Positions 9,721 to 18,161 of a DNA stretch of 64,000 nucleotides are shown piece by piece. Source of the stretch: Nostoc sp. FACHB-892. GTDB taxonomy: Bacteria; Cyanobacteriota; Cyanobacteriia; Cyanobacteriales; Nostocaceae. The stretch is from positions 62,001 through 126,000 of the forward strand of contig NZ_JACJTR010000004.1 in the NCBI RefSeq assembly GCF_014698795.1, given 5' to 3'. Made by a program: the position numbers and the translations under genes. The notes beneath the pieces were generated by a model that was given only the letters and a program-made list of their open reading frames with translations, had not been told where the DNA came from and did not search any database. How positions within the stretch are numbered: position 1 is the first letter of the stretch; the number at the start of each line of letters is the position of its first letter.

Positions 9721-9955
9721 TAGATGAAGCCACTTTCCATTGAGTAACCCCAATCTGACCACAGGAATAATACTGATTTTGCAGATAGTAATATATTTGA
9801 ACTTCTGTATTTACACTTAAGTAAATATGTTTTTTGAGTAGATAATGGCTAGATGAAGCCACTTTGCATCGAGTAACTTCAAGTTGACCACAGCAATAAT
9901 ACTGATTTATTGATAATAATAAATTGATTTATTAATATTCACACTTAAAAATGTA
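9721..9955. repeat. direct repeat of about 100 bp upstream of hmpA
   Basis: The block starting TAGATGAAGCCACTT at 9721 recurs at 9850 with the same order of words: GAGTAAC, TGACCACAG, AATAATACTGATTT and CACTTAA. The period is 129 bp and the copies are diverged. The block sits 260-500 bp upstream of the hmpA start in the AT-rich gene-free stretch 9458-10604. An open frame on the minus strand over it has no protein character. Confidence 0.65.
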
Positions 9956-10035
9956 GATTAAACAAAATACAAAACTTATCTTTTGTAGCGTCTCTACAAC
10001 ACATTAGGCTATGCGGTAAAGCATCTTCAAAAAGG

Positions 10036-10057
10036 GCTACGGTGTATATACAGATGC
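10036..10057. repeat. solitary element end (GCTACGGTGTATATACAGAT)
   Basis: A diverged left end of the element family described at 10150, without its own right end nearby. It could be the outer end of an older copy whose right part was disrupted by the copy at 10150-10297. Confidence 0.5.
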
Positions 10058-10149
10058 TTTCTAAACGTAATTTCCGGTTAAATCTGATAGCTTCTGAAAT
10101 ACCTCAAGAAAGTTTTTGCATAGTAAAACCTGTCCCTCTCCTCACTAAG

Positions 10150-10297
10150 TCTACCGTGTACACACAAGTGACTTATTTTGCTCAAAGCGCTCCCAGACCT
10201 AACCTCCAACCCCTTAATAGCTAGAATCTTCAAAACCCCTCTCCGCGTCGGAGAGGGGTTTGGGGAGAGGTCTGCTGACTTGTGCGTACACCGTAGC
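10150..10297. mobile_element. 148-bp MITE-like element with perfect 9-bp target duplication
   Basis: Ends CTACCGTGTACACACAAGTG (left) and CACTTGTGCGTACACCGTAGC-like complement (right) form terminal inverted repeats of about 20 bp. CTCACTAAG occurs immediately outside both ends (10141-10149 and 10298-10306), a perfect 9-bp direct repeat expected from transposition. The interior holds a CCCCTCTCC/GGAGAGGGG hairpin and no gene, so movement would need a transposase supplied elsewhere. Related copies are at 60989-61156 and 63101-63261. Confidence 0.8.
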
Positions 10298-10604
10298 CTC
10301 ACTAAGTAGAGGGATTAAAGAGGAAGCCCGTTGGGAAATTCGAAGGGTAGTCCGCCTACGCGGACTCAAAGAATTTGAAACTCACGCAGGTGTGTTTTTA
10401 CAAAAGTGAGATGCTCCCAATTTAAAGATATGACAGGGTGAGGTTTTAGAGGATTTTTAACTAATTAGATAACTTATGTGTATATATACCTTAATAAAAA
10501 GTAGGCTTTCAAAACCCCCTTTTTTAAAAGGCTGGTAATTATACCTGAACTTTTAAATCAAGCATCACTACCAGCCTAGATAAAGCAATTCAATTTATCA
10601 AAAG

Positions 10605-10686
10605 TGCGGATGAAAGGACTTGAACCTTCACTCCTCTCGGAACTAGAACCTAAATCTAGCGCGTCTGCCAATTCCGCCACATCCGC
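10605..10686 (-). tRNA. tRNA-Leu (UAG)
   Basis: On the minus strand an 82-nt cloverleaf folds with acceptor stem GCGGATG/CATCCGC and discriminator A, a D-loop TGGCGGAATTGGCAGACGC, anticodon stem CTAGA/TCTAG with loop TTTAGGT (anticodon TAG), a variable arm as expected for a class II tRNA and a T-arm GAAGGTTCAAGTCCTTT. No CCA is encoded. UAG reads CUN leucine codons. Confidence 0.95.
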
Positions 10687-10828
10687 ATCAGTTTACTATC
10701 ATACCATAAGAAATTATTTATGGGAATAGGGAGTGGAAAGTAAACAAGGGAATAGGCTACAGGGTACAGATTATTCCCTATAACCTGTCACCTGTTACCT
10801 CTGCCCTAATCCCAATGCCCATACCTAA

Positions 10829-12022
10829 TTACATAACCGCAACACGAGGCAAACGATGCTTAAACCCACAAAGAATTTCCCAGGAAATAGTGTTTAGTTG
10901 TTCTGCCCAATCGTCTGCTGAAATTTGTTCTTTTCCCTGTTCCCCTAGCAAGGTGACAACTTCCCCTTCTTGGATATTAGGTATGGCACTTACATCCAGC
11001 ATCAACTGATCCATTGTAATTGTCCCAATTTGCGAGACTCGCTGACCGCGAATTAATACCTGCATTTTGTTGGAAAGATTACGAGGCACACCGTCAGCAT
11101 AGCCAATTCCCACGACAGCTAGGCAAAGTTCACGTGGGGCAATAAATTTATGCCCATAACTGACAGCAGTTCCTGCGGCGATTGTTTTAACTTGGGTAAC
11201 TCGTGCCTTAAGTTGCAAAACTGGTTTGAGATCGATCGCATTTTGTAAATGCGGTGCTGGGTAAAGCCCATAAACAGCTAAACCTACTCGCACAATGTCG
11301 TAGTGCAATGCCGAATCTGTGAGTGCAGCTGCTGAGTTTGCCAAGTGCAAGCAAGGTGGTTCAATTCCCATTGCTTTGATTTGGGCGATCGCTTCCTCAA
11401 ATCGTCTATGCTGTTCTTCCATTGCCGTAGTATCAGGATCGTCTGCTGTTGCCAAATGGGAATAAATGCTGGCAATAGATAAATGTGGTAATCGCTGCAC
11501 TAATTGCACAAATTCACCAGCTTGCTGCCAATTAGTTCCCAACCTAGACATACCCGTGTCTAATTTTATGTGTACGGGCACTGAAGAACCATAATTCAGG
11601 GATTCTAGAGTATCGGAAAATACCAAAGCTTGTTTAGGGCTACAGAGTGTGGGCTGAAGATTCCAATGTGCGATCGCATGAATCTGCTCTGGTGTATGAG
11701 TTGCCCCTAAAATCAAAATGGGTGCTTGAATCCCGCCTTCTCGCAATTGGATAGCTTCTGGAACTGTAGCGACTCCCAGCCAACTTGCTCCCGATTCAAT
11801 CGCAGTTTGAGCTACTGTTACCGCTCCATGTCCATACGCATCAGCTTTTACTACTGCCATCAACTGGGTACGCGGCGATAAAAACTGCACTAATTGTTGT
11901 ATATTATACGACAACGCCCCTAAGTCAATTTCTACCCAAGCTCGTTGCGAAAACCACGCGTAGGTGTCGCACTGCTCATTAGGAACTACACCAGAGATTT
12001 TTTTGCGACTTAACATTTGCAC
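10829..12022 (-). CDS. alr: alanine racemase
   Basis: A 397-residue fold-type III PLP enzyme that interconverts L- and D-alanine for peptidoglycan. The PLP lysine is in MAVVKADAYGHGAVTVAQ, the barrel shows LHLANSAAAL and RVGLAVYGLYP, and the C-terminal beta domain carries the catalytic tyrosine context VGIGYADGVPRNLSNK and the GTITMDQLMLDVS strand. Length is normal for the family. The first about 25 residues (MQMLSRKKISGVVPNEQCDT) precede the conserved WVEIDLGAL strand and may be partly leader. It is monocistronic, between tRNA-Leu and an HNH gene that reads the other way. Confidence 0.95.
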   Translation of the reverse strand: MQMLSRKKISGVVPNEQCDTYAWFSQRAWVEIDLGALSYNIQQLVQFLSPRTQLMAVVKADAYGHGAVTVAQTAIESGASWLGVATVPEAIQLREGGIQAPILILGATHTPEQIHAIAHWNLQPTLCSPKQALVFSDTLESLNYGSSVPVHIKLDTGMSRLGTNWQQAGEFVQLVQRLPHLSIASIYSHLATADDPDTTAMEEQHRRFEEAIAQIKAMGIEPPCLHLANSAAALTDSALHYDIVRVGLAVYGLYPAPHLQNAIDLKPVLQLKARVTQVKTIAAGTAVSYGHKFIAPRELCLAVVGIGYADGVPRNLSNKMQVLIRGQRVSQIGTITMDQLMLDVSAIPNIQEGEVVTLLGEQGKEQISADDWAEQLNTISWEILCGFKHRLPRVAVM

Positions 12023-12230
12023 TGACTCCTATCCCACCACGGCTAAACTTCCAATTTATCCATCTATACACGCTGCTAAAAGCGAGATCAGATTAAATAG
12101 GAAGTTTAACCTTCAGATTGGAATTGATACAAGATGTTGTGGTAGTAAAGTAAAAGTTAAGATTTATGAGTTTAGGATTTAGATAAAAACTCTCTGAAAA
12201 TCTTATTTTTACCCTTAAGTGCAGGACGCT

Positions 12231-12383
12231 GTGCGAATGTATCCTTTGTTTCGTTTGCCCTTAATTGTTGCAAGTGGCATAGGAAAACTACCGCAGCGAC
12301 TGGCTCAACTTTTGGCTGCATTCTTTGCATCAACCACGTATTTATTTTACTTTAAGTTAAAAATTTTACTTGCAAATTCTTAA
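12231..12383 (+). CDS. possible 50-residue small protein
   Basis: A GTG start at 12231 (or ATG at 12237) with an AGGA five bases upstream opens a 50-codon frame. The product is hydrophobic and basic (MYPLFRLPLIVASGIGKLPQ, then RLAQLLAAFF). I do not recognise it; it could be a small membrane peptide, a remnant of a longer gene, or chance. It lies in the 471-bp gap between alr and the HNH gene, which otherwise shows nothing. Confidence 0.2.
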   Translation: MRMYPLFRLPLIVASGIGKLPQRLAQLLAAFFASTTYLFYFKLKILLANS

Positions 12384-12493
12384 CTCATAACTTAATTGCT
12401 GAATTCTTCCGAAAGTATAATTTATTCTCATTTCCCTAGCAGGGTGTATTTGTGTTAACATTTATGTAAAGCTATTACCCTGAGCGCAGATAC

Positions 12494-12991
12494 ATGGGGA
12501 AGGTTTTAGTCTTAAACGCATCTTACGAACCTCTCAATATAACGAGTTGGCGTCGTGCTGTAGTTCTGTTAATCAAGGGCAAAGCAGAACGCGTAGAACA
12601 CAACGGTAAATTTTTGTACTCGGATTTTCCGTTGCCGACTGTGATCCGGTTGCGTCATTACGTGCGTGTTCCTTATAAAGAAATTCCTCTGACTCGCCGA
12701 AATATACTGCACCGTGATGGTCATGCCTGTCAATACTGTGGTTACACAGGGGATGAGTTGACTCTAGACCATGTAATACCGCGATCGCGCGGCGGTGGCG
12801 ACACTTGGGAAAACATTGTAACTGCTTGTGTCCGTTGCAATGTTAAAAAAGGCAGTCGTAATCCCCACGAAGCTCATATGCCTTTGCGTCATCCCCCCCG
12901 CCAACCTTATAGCAGCCTCTATTTCGAGGTCAGCAAACATCTTAAGAGTGGACTGCATACAGAGTGGCAAAAGTATGTTATAGGTCTTTGA
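12494..12991 (+). CDS. HNH endonuclease family protein
   Basis: A 165-residue protein. The N-terminal half (VLVLNASYEPLNITSWRRAV, then LIKGKAERVE) is typical of a widespread bacterial HNH family. The C-terminal half has a zinc-finger-like HNH fold: CQYCGY, the central LTLDHVIPRSRGG with DH as catalytic pair, and ENIVTACVRCNVKKGSR supplying the final N and the second Cys pair. Members probably cut DNA, but their physiological role is unknown; they are often single genes in cyanobacteria. The ATG follows the end of a long AT-rich leader. Confidence 0.85.
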   Translation: MGKVLVLNASYEPLNITSWRRAVVLLIKGKAERVEHNGKFLYSDFPLPTVIRLRHYVRVPYKEIPLTRRNILHRDGHACQYCGYTGDELTLDHVIPRSRGGGDTWENIVTACVRCNVKKGSRNPHEAHMPLRHPPRQPYSSLYFEVSKHLKSGLHTEWQKYVIGL

Positions 12992-13707
12992 GCAAAAAAG
13001 CAGAGGAACAGAGGAGAAAGAAAAAAGACCTTCTTGCTTTGGGAAAGTGCCAATAACTTTAGTTATCGATTGTTGAACAATTGGTGGCTATATAACCTGC
13101 AACGAATGCGATCGCGTCTCGTAAACACCTGCAATGCGTCAACACTCAAGCCTCTACTTTGTGTATGGGGCTTCCTCTTTACTCCCCGTCTTCTCCCAAG
13201 GGAAGACGTTAAAAACGATCTGCCTTCTTGCACTGGGTTTTGCTATCAATTATCAGAATTTTCAAAAAGGATACAAAACACGCATTGTTCATTAAAAATT
13301 ATTGTTAATTGCTCAATAGTCAGAATGATGAGATTATTGAGCGTAAGACTATTTCAAATATCAAGGACTATACCGAAAGTATAAAATAGAAAATATACCC
13401 TAAGTCAGATTAAAATCCTGCTAATTCAATTTATAGAAAACAAAAAAAGCTCCTCAAACAGATTTATGCTCTCAGATACAGCTCGATATACTAAACTTCC
13501 TTGTTCCCAGCATCTATATGCTCTCTAGTGGAATTTAGTTGATTGTTTACCATTGTTGAGCATTGCTGTTACTGGCAAAAAGTATACTTAGATGTAGAGT
13601 GCAATGTCTTGATATTTTTGCGAAGATCATAATCTGGCTAAATTCAAGGAATTGCTGCTCGTGGTATTTCTGAATTAAAGGAGCCTCACACTTTAAAAAA
13701 GTTCCCT
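12992..13707. other. gene-free stretch, no function recognised
   Basis: The 716 bp between the HNH and DHH genes contain one 116-codon frame (13034-13384) whose product has no recognisable pattern and mixed codon use. A CGTCTTCTCCC/GGGAAGACG inverted repeat sits at about 13187-13210. The part after 13250 is AT-rich and likely holds the DHH promoter, but no box could be assigned. Confidence 0.5.
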
Positions 13708-14991
13708 ATGTACTTGAATTCTCCCACTAGTCAGTTTGAGAGTTTGTCATTGACCACAGAACCAAAACCAGAGGAACCTGAAATAGAGAAAGTGCCAGTA
13801 GAAGTTGCATTTAAAAGTCCGTCATTACCGCCATCGGTAGCTGAAGGAGCTATATATCTCAGCCAGCGTGGTAATTCTCTGGCACAACAAAAGTCAGAAG
13901 AACTGCAAAAGACCCTTCTGGCACACCGACATGATCGCCAACTGGTAATTCTGCAAGATTTTCCTGACCCTGATGCTCTTTCTTGCGCCTGGGCTTATCA
14001 GTTAATTGCCCAGCAATATGATATCAAATGTGAAATCATTTATGCTGGCGCATTGAGCCATCAAGAAAATATTGCCTTGGTAAGGCTGACCAATTTACCT
14101 ATCCAACGCTGGACACTGCAAACCTTGAAAACCAAAGATTTGTCATCTTATCAAGGTTTTGTATTAATTGATAACCAGGGAACCACTTCACAGCTATTGT
14201 CAGCAGTGCAGCAGGCTGGAATTCCCCTAATAGCCCTCATCGACCATCACAGTATCCAAGGTGATCTCCAATCAGAGTTTGAGGATATTCGTCCCCATGT
14301 AAGAGCGACGGCAACCATTTTTACCCAGTATCTCCAAACTGGATTACTGGCATTAGATAGCAGTATAAATCAACACGTTAAATGTGCTACTGCCTTAATG
14401 CACGGCTTGCGATCGGATACAAATCGGCTCATGCAAGCGCAAGAAGAAGACTTTATGGCAGCAGCGTATTTAAGCCGATTTTATGACGCTCAACTGCTAA
14501 ACGCCATTTTACAGGCGAACCGTTCCAAGCGGGTAATGGATGTGATCGAGCGATCGCTAAAAAATCGCATCGTCCAAAATAACTTTTCCATCGCTGGTGT
14601 TGGTTATTTACGTTACGACGACCGCGATGCCATTCCCCAAGCGGCTGATTTTCTCGTCACCGAAGAAAATGTCCACACCGCCGTAGTTTATGGCATTGTC
14701 CACGATGAAGATGATGAACTGGAAATAGTCATCGGCTCCCTGAGAACCACCAAACTTACCCTTGACCCTGATGAATTCATCAAAGAAGCCTTTGGGCAAG
14801 ATAGCGCAGGGCGGTTTTTTGGCGGTGGAAGGACAAGCGCAGGCGGCTTTGAAATCCCGATGGGTTTCTTATCTGGCAGCAACGAAAATTCCGCCTATGC
14901 AAAAATGAAATGGGAAGTATTCGACACTCAAATTAAGCAAAAACTGCTGAGGTTGGTTAATCCTAAAGACAACCCGATTCAGTCAGAATAA
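13708..14991 (+). CDS. DHH family phosphoesterase (NrnA-like)
   Basis: A 427-residue protein of the DHH/DHHA1 class, which hydrolyses short oligoribonucleotides, 3'-phosphoadenosine 5'-phosphate or cyclic dinucleotide products. The metal-binding motifs are visible in order: DFPDPDALSCAWA (motif I), FVLIDNQGTT (motif II), ALIDHHSIQGD (the DHH motif) and LMHGLRSDTNRLM (motif IV). The DHHA1 substrate loop GGGRTSAGGFEIPMG is near residue 370. The first 60 residues are an acidic extension without clear fold. Exact substrate cannot be told from sequence. Confidence 0.88.
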   Translation: MYLNSPTSQFESLSLTTEPKPEEPEIEKVPVEVAFKSPSLPPSVAEGAIYLSQRGNSLAQQKSEELQKTLLAHRHDRQLVILQDFPDPDALSCAWAYQLIAQQYDIKCEIIYAGALSHQENIALVRLTNLPIQRWTLQTLKTKDLSSYQGFVLIDNQGTTSQLLSAVQQAGIPLIALIDHHSIQGDLQSEFEDIRPHVRATATIFTQYLQTGLLALDSSINQHVKCATALMHGLRSDTNRLMQAQEEDFMAAAYLSRFYDAQLLNAILQANRSKRVMDVIERSLKNRIVQNNFSIAGVGYLRYDDRDAIPQAADFLVTEENVHTAVVYGIVHDEDDELEIVIGSLRTTKLTLDPDEFIKEAFGQDSAGRFFGGGRTSAGGFEIPMGFLSGSNENSAYAKMKWEVFDTQIKQKLLRLVNPKDNPIQSE

Positions 14992-15048
14992 AGGGAGAAG
15001 GAGATGGGGAAAACTCCTAACTCATGCAGCAGTCAAAGTGTTTGGTCA

Positions 15049-15153
15049 AATAGCATCCCTAAATCATTCGTGATAAACATCTTTCCCGACTTTTTATAAA
15101 AAGTCGGGAATTTTGATCTTTACACAGAGGCTGAACTGATTGAGGATGTAGTT
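15049..15153. mobile_element. diverged inverted-repeat element containing a strong hairpin
   Basis: The left end AATAGCATCCCTAAATCATT matches the left end of the element at 33593 (TATAGCAGTCCTAAATCAGT), and the right part GAACTGATTGAGGATGTAGT is a worn form of its right end. Inside, a 13-bp stem (TTCCCGACTTTTT at 15083-15095 with its complement at 15098-15110) is followed by TTTT. It may act as terminator of the DHH gene, but the hairpin is part of the element. Confidence 0.55.
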
Positions 15154-15296
15154 TGTGCATAATGTTAAGTAGCTAGGCAAAATAAAATTAACTTCCACCT
15201 ACTTATTCTATAAGTGTAAATATGTTTAACATATAAGGAATCATCTGTGAAAATTGCTGTCAGTTTGTTAACTAATTATAAAGATATGCGCTTGGG

Positions 15297-15707
15297 ATGC
15301 GAATAATACCTTTTGAATTTCTCATTCCCAGACGACCTGTTTCGTTACAGACAAAAAAAAGAGAAAATCTTCAGGCATGGAAGAATTTTGTGCGCGTTGA
15401 AGCCCAAAAGGTTTGGAAAGATAACAGTCCGATAAAAGACGGCGATCTCCAACTGACGCTAGTTTATCTTTGTGATGAATTTCCGGCTGATATCGATAAC
15501 ATTATCAAGCCAATTCAGGATGCACTTGTAGACTTAGTTTTTGAAGATGATAGTTTAGTATCAGATGTAGATAGTCATCGTCGATTTATGTCTGATCCGA
15601 TTGATATTATAAGTCTGCCTTCTTTATTACAGCGTGCTGTCATCACAGGGAAAGAGTGTGTTTATGTAAAAGTGAGTCAATCTCAACCACTGGAACAATA
15701 CTTATGA
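15297..15707 (+). CDS. RusA-like Holliday junction resolvase
   Basis: A 136-residue protein. The core DEFPADIDNIIKPIQDALVD followed by VFEDDSLVSDVDSHRRF carries the three acidic positions of the RusA family (D in DIDN, then the DD pair). RusA enzymes are dimeric nucleases that cut Holliday junctions and are typically phage or mobile-element genes. The N-terminal FEFLIPRRPVSLQTKKRENL fits the family substrate strand. The stop overlaps the start of the next gene (ATGA at 15704-15707), so it is coupled to a REase-type protein, an unusual setting. The start is the only ATG in frame near the conserved region. Confidence 0.8.
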   Translation: MRIIPFEFLIPRRPVSLQTKKRENLQAWKNFVRVEAQKVWKDNSPIKDGDLQLTLVYLCDEFPADIDNIIKPIQDALVDLVFEDDSLVSDVDSHRRFMSDPIDIISLPSLLQRAVITGKECVYVKVSQSQPLEQYL

Positions 15708-16981
15708 TTAACAATACTAAAACTCTATATGATGAAAAGTTAAAATCTCTGGCAGATAAGTACAAAAGTCAAGGATTTCGTGTTTTCACTGGTCCAAAAA
15801 CAGATGAATTACCATTCGGTTTGGGTAACTACCAGCCAGATATGATTGCTATTAAAGACGGCTCAGGTTTGGTAATTGAAATAAAAACAAGCCTCAGCAG
15901 AGTTTCTGTGGAAAGTTTACAGGCTTTAGCAGAGGAAGTTAGTAAACATCCAGGCTGGCGTTTTTTATTGCTAACACTTGAAGACATAGAAGGCAAATCC
16001 TTACCTGGAACATCCGAAGAACTTCTTTCATGGCAAGAGCTAACTGATCGGTTTGTCCAAGCACATAAGCTTATTGAAAATTGTGAAATTGAACCTGTTT
16101 TTCTTTATATGTGGAGTATTTTTGAGGGGGCTTTAAGAAAGCGAGCAGTCAGTGTGTCAATTCCTATTGAGCGTTTCCCAGCCATAGGATTACTAAGACA
16201 TTTGTACTCTTTGGGAGAGTTATCAATTTCTCAATTTGACCTTGCTCAAACTTGTTTTGAAGTTCGTAATCGTCTTGCTCACGGATATGGATATATTGAA
16301 AACCTAAATTTGCGAGTTGTACATGACTTTGAAAATTTGGTTCGTGAATTATTAGCGGAATGGACAACTGATAGTTTGGAAGAGTCGTGTCTTGATTCAT
16401 CATTATCACTAGCTAAAGATTTAATAAATGATAAAAAACTAAAGAAGGAATTAAGTAACGAGTCGGTTGTAAAAAATTTAGAACTCGCTATTAGTCAACT
16501 TTCGCCAGAGGATATAGCTGTTTTTCGTGCTTGGTTCGCAGAATTCAATGCAGCATCCTTGGAAAAACGAGAAGACTTAAGGAGAAATTTAATCAATCAG
16601 AAAAGCAATGTCATCTCACCACTAGAACTATTAGAACTAATGATAGATTCAATAAATGAGAGAAGTGAGAAAAAAATAAATAAGGACTTAAACAACAAGC
16701 AGGTTATAATAACAAATGTCGAATTTGCTGTTAGTCAACTTTCACCAGAGGATCTCGCCGCCTTTCGTGCCTGGTTTGGGGAATTCGATGCAGCAAGGGA
16801 TAAACAGATTGAAAAAGATGTGGTTCAACAAGAAACCCTCTCGTCTATTACTGACAGTCCAACCTTAGAATCTTTAACCAACCTTGACTCCTGGACTCAG
16901 AGTTTAATAGGTGTAATCCAGCTAGAAGAAGAAAATCCGACAGAAAATTATGTGGATTATTTAGAGGAGAAATACGGTTGA
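15704..16981 (+). CDS. fusion: REase fold, HEPN-like domain and PIN-antitoxin repeats
   Basis: The ATG at 15704 overlaps the previous stop and gives 425 residues. Residues 1-100 look like a PD-(D/E)xK nuclease: GNYQPDMIAIKDGSGLVIEI with D46, E59 and K61, ending in KHPGWRFLLLTLEDIEG. Residues 115-220 are helical with a HEPN-type FEVRNRLAHGYG motif (R188-H193, R-x4-H). Then come two copies of an antitoxin-like motif, LAISQLSPEDIAVFRAWFAE (259-280) and FAVSQLSPEDLAAFRAWFGE (341-360). The tail LIGVIQLEEE and YVDYLEEKYG is the usual C-terminus of antitoxins encoded before PIN toxins. The next gene, overlapping by 4 bp, is a PIN protein. Inference: an antitoxin grown into, or fused with, a nuclease-HEPN protein. 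Domain calls are by motif only. Confidence 0.6.
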   Translation: MINNTKTLYDEKLKSLADKYKSQGFRVFTGPKTDELPFGLGNYQPDMIAIKDGSGLVIEIKTSLSRVSVESLQALAEEVSKHPGWRFLLLTLEDIEGKSLPGTSEELLSWQELTDRFVQAHKLIENCEIEPVFLYMWSIFEGALRKRAVSVSIPIERFPAIGLLRHLYSLGELSISQFDLAQTCFEVRNRLAHGYGYIENLNLRVVHDFENLVRELLAEWTTDSLEESCLDSSLSLAKDLINDKKLKKELSNESVVKNLELAISQLSPEDIAVFRAWFAEFNAASLEKREDLRRNLINQKSNVISPLELLELMIDSINERSEKKINKDLNNKQVIITNVEFAVSQLSPEDLAAFRAWFGEFDAARDKQIEKDVVQQETLSSITDSPTLESLTNLDSWTQSLIGVIQLEEENPTENYVDYLEEKYG

Positions 16982-17400
16982 AAGGGGTGTTGTTCGACAG
17001 CGATGTGTTGCTCGATATTTTGGCACAGCGTCAACCATTTATCGTAGCTTCTGCACGAGCATTAAATACAGTAATGCAGAATCAAGTACAAGGTTATGTT
17101 TCAGGTCATGCAGTAACCAATATTTTCTATATTCTGCGTCGTCAAGTTGGTAATGAAGTAGCGCGTGAACTATTAGCAAAGTTATTGCAGCACCTTCAAG
17201 TTGCCAGCGTAACAGATGAAGTGATTCGGAAAGCTTTGAATAGCTCAATTAAGGATTTTGAGGATGCGGTAACGAGCGCTGCGGCGCTTACGGCAGGTTT
17301 AGAAATAATTGTTACACGAAACACACCCGATTTTGTGGCTTCTTTAGTTCCGGCAATGCTGCCAGATGAGTTTTTGACAATGCTATCTGAGTGCTCCTAA
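16978..17400 (+). CDS. PIN domain toxin (VapC-like RNase)
   Basis: The start is a TTG (16978) inside the end of the fusion gene, with a GAGGAG ribosome site at about 16965; the ORF is 140 residues. PIN features are the first acidic motif GVLFDSDVLLDILAQR, a central helical part, the acidic DFEDAVTSAAA and the final strand EIIVTRNTPDFVAS. PIN toxins cut RNA, often tRNA, and are held in check by the upstream antitoxin, here apparently the C-terminal part of the 425-residue fusion. Translational overlap supports tight co-production. Confidence 0.85.
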   Translation: MKGVLFDSDVLLDILAQRQPFIVASARALNTVMQNQVQGYVSGHAVTNIFYILRRQVGNEVARELLAKLLQHLQVASVTDEVIRKALNSSIKDFEDAVTSAAALTAGLEIIVTRNTPDFVASLVPAMLPDEFLTMLSECS

Positions 17401-17559
17401 ATCCATAACACTTAGAACCTATAACACTGCACTGTACTGGGTAAATCGCATATCAATGAATACGTAATAATGATTAAGATTAGGATAGGTTAATTGACAG
17501 CAGACGTAAATCCTAACTAAGCACGGGCTACGCCCCGCTATGCTAACAGAACTAAAACT

Positions 17560-18054
17560 ATGGAACTATATTTAATTCGTCATGGCATCGCCGAAGATAA
17601 AGGATTAGGCATCAAGGATGAGGAGCGCAGTCTTACCAAAGAAGGAAGGCAAAAAACTGAGAAAGTTGCCGAGAAACTTGTTAAATTGGGATTAAACTTT
17701 GATTTGATTCTCACCAGCCCCTTAGTGCGGGCCCGCCAAACGGCTGATATCCTTATAGCAGAAAAATTAAGCTCTAAATTAGAGGAATCTAGCCACCTCG
17801 CTCACGATGGTCAAATTTCTAGTTGGCTAAAAGACTGGTTAGAGCCAAGAAATTATTCCCAAAATACCCAACTGGCGCTGGTTGGACACGAACCTGATTT
17901 GACCAATTGGGCAGAAATTCTCCTATGGGGAGAGGTCAAAGAAAGCTTAGTCTTGAAAAAAGCAGGTATGATTGGGATAAAACTACCAGAAACAGGTTCT
18001 CCTTTGGGTCGGAGTCAGATGTTTTGGTTGACACCACCCAAGTACCTGCTATAA
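17560..18054 (+). CDS. sixA: phosphohistidine phosphatase SixA
   Basis: A 164-residue member of the histidine phosphatase (phosphoglycerate mutase-like) superfamily. The N-terminal MELYLIRHGIAEDKG carries the nucleophilic His of the RHG motif, FDLILTSPLVRARQTADIL the second Arg, and LALVGHEPDLTNW the second catalytic His. SixA enzymes remove phosphate from phosphohistidine on phosphotransfer proteins. Length matches the family. It stands alone between the PIN gene and citrate synthase; a GGGCTACGCCCCGC repeat word lies just upstream at about 17525. Confidence 0.88.
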   Translation: MELYLIRHGIAEDKGLGIKDEERSLTKEGRQKTEKVAEKLVKLGLNFDLILTSPLVRARQTADILIAEKLSSKLEESSHLAHDGQISSWLKDWLEPRNYSQNTQLALVGHEPDLTNWAEILLWGEVKESLVLKKAGMIGIKLPETGSPLGRSQMFWLTPPKYLL

Positions 18055-18161
18055 CAGTTTTTCAACATTTTCGATTGTTGTTAGAAGGGCTACTGTTATA
18101 GCGACAATAATTTCTGGTAAGTTAGCTTGATCAGATATTTCACAAAGCGAATGGTGGTGCC

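Noticed and set aside
9659..9862. A 67-codon minus-strand frame upstream of hmpA
   Set aside because: It overlies the two-copy direct repeat and has no protein character.
13034..13384. A 116-codon plus-strand frame
   Set aside because: No family pattern, no ribosome site and composition unlike neighbouring genes; treated as gene-free.
15083..15114. Simple terminator call for the hairpin after the DHH gene
   Set aside because: The hairpin may end transcription, but it belongs to a dispersed inverted-repeat element and is reported there.
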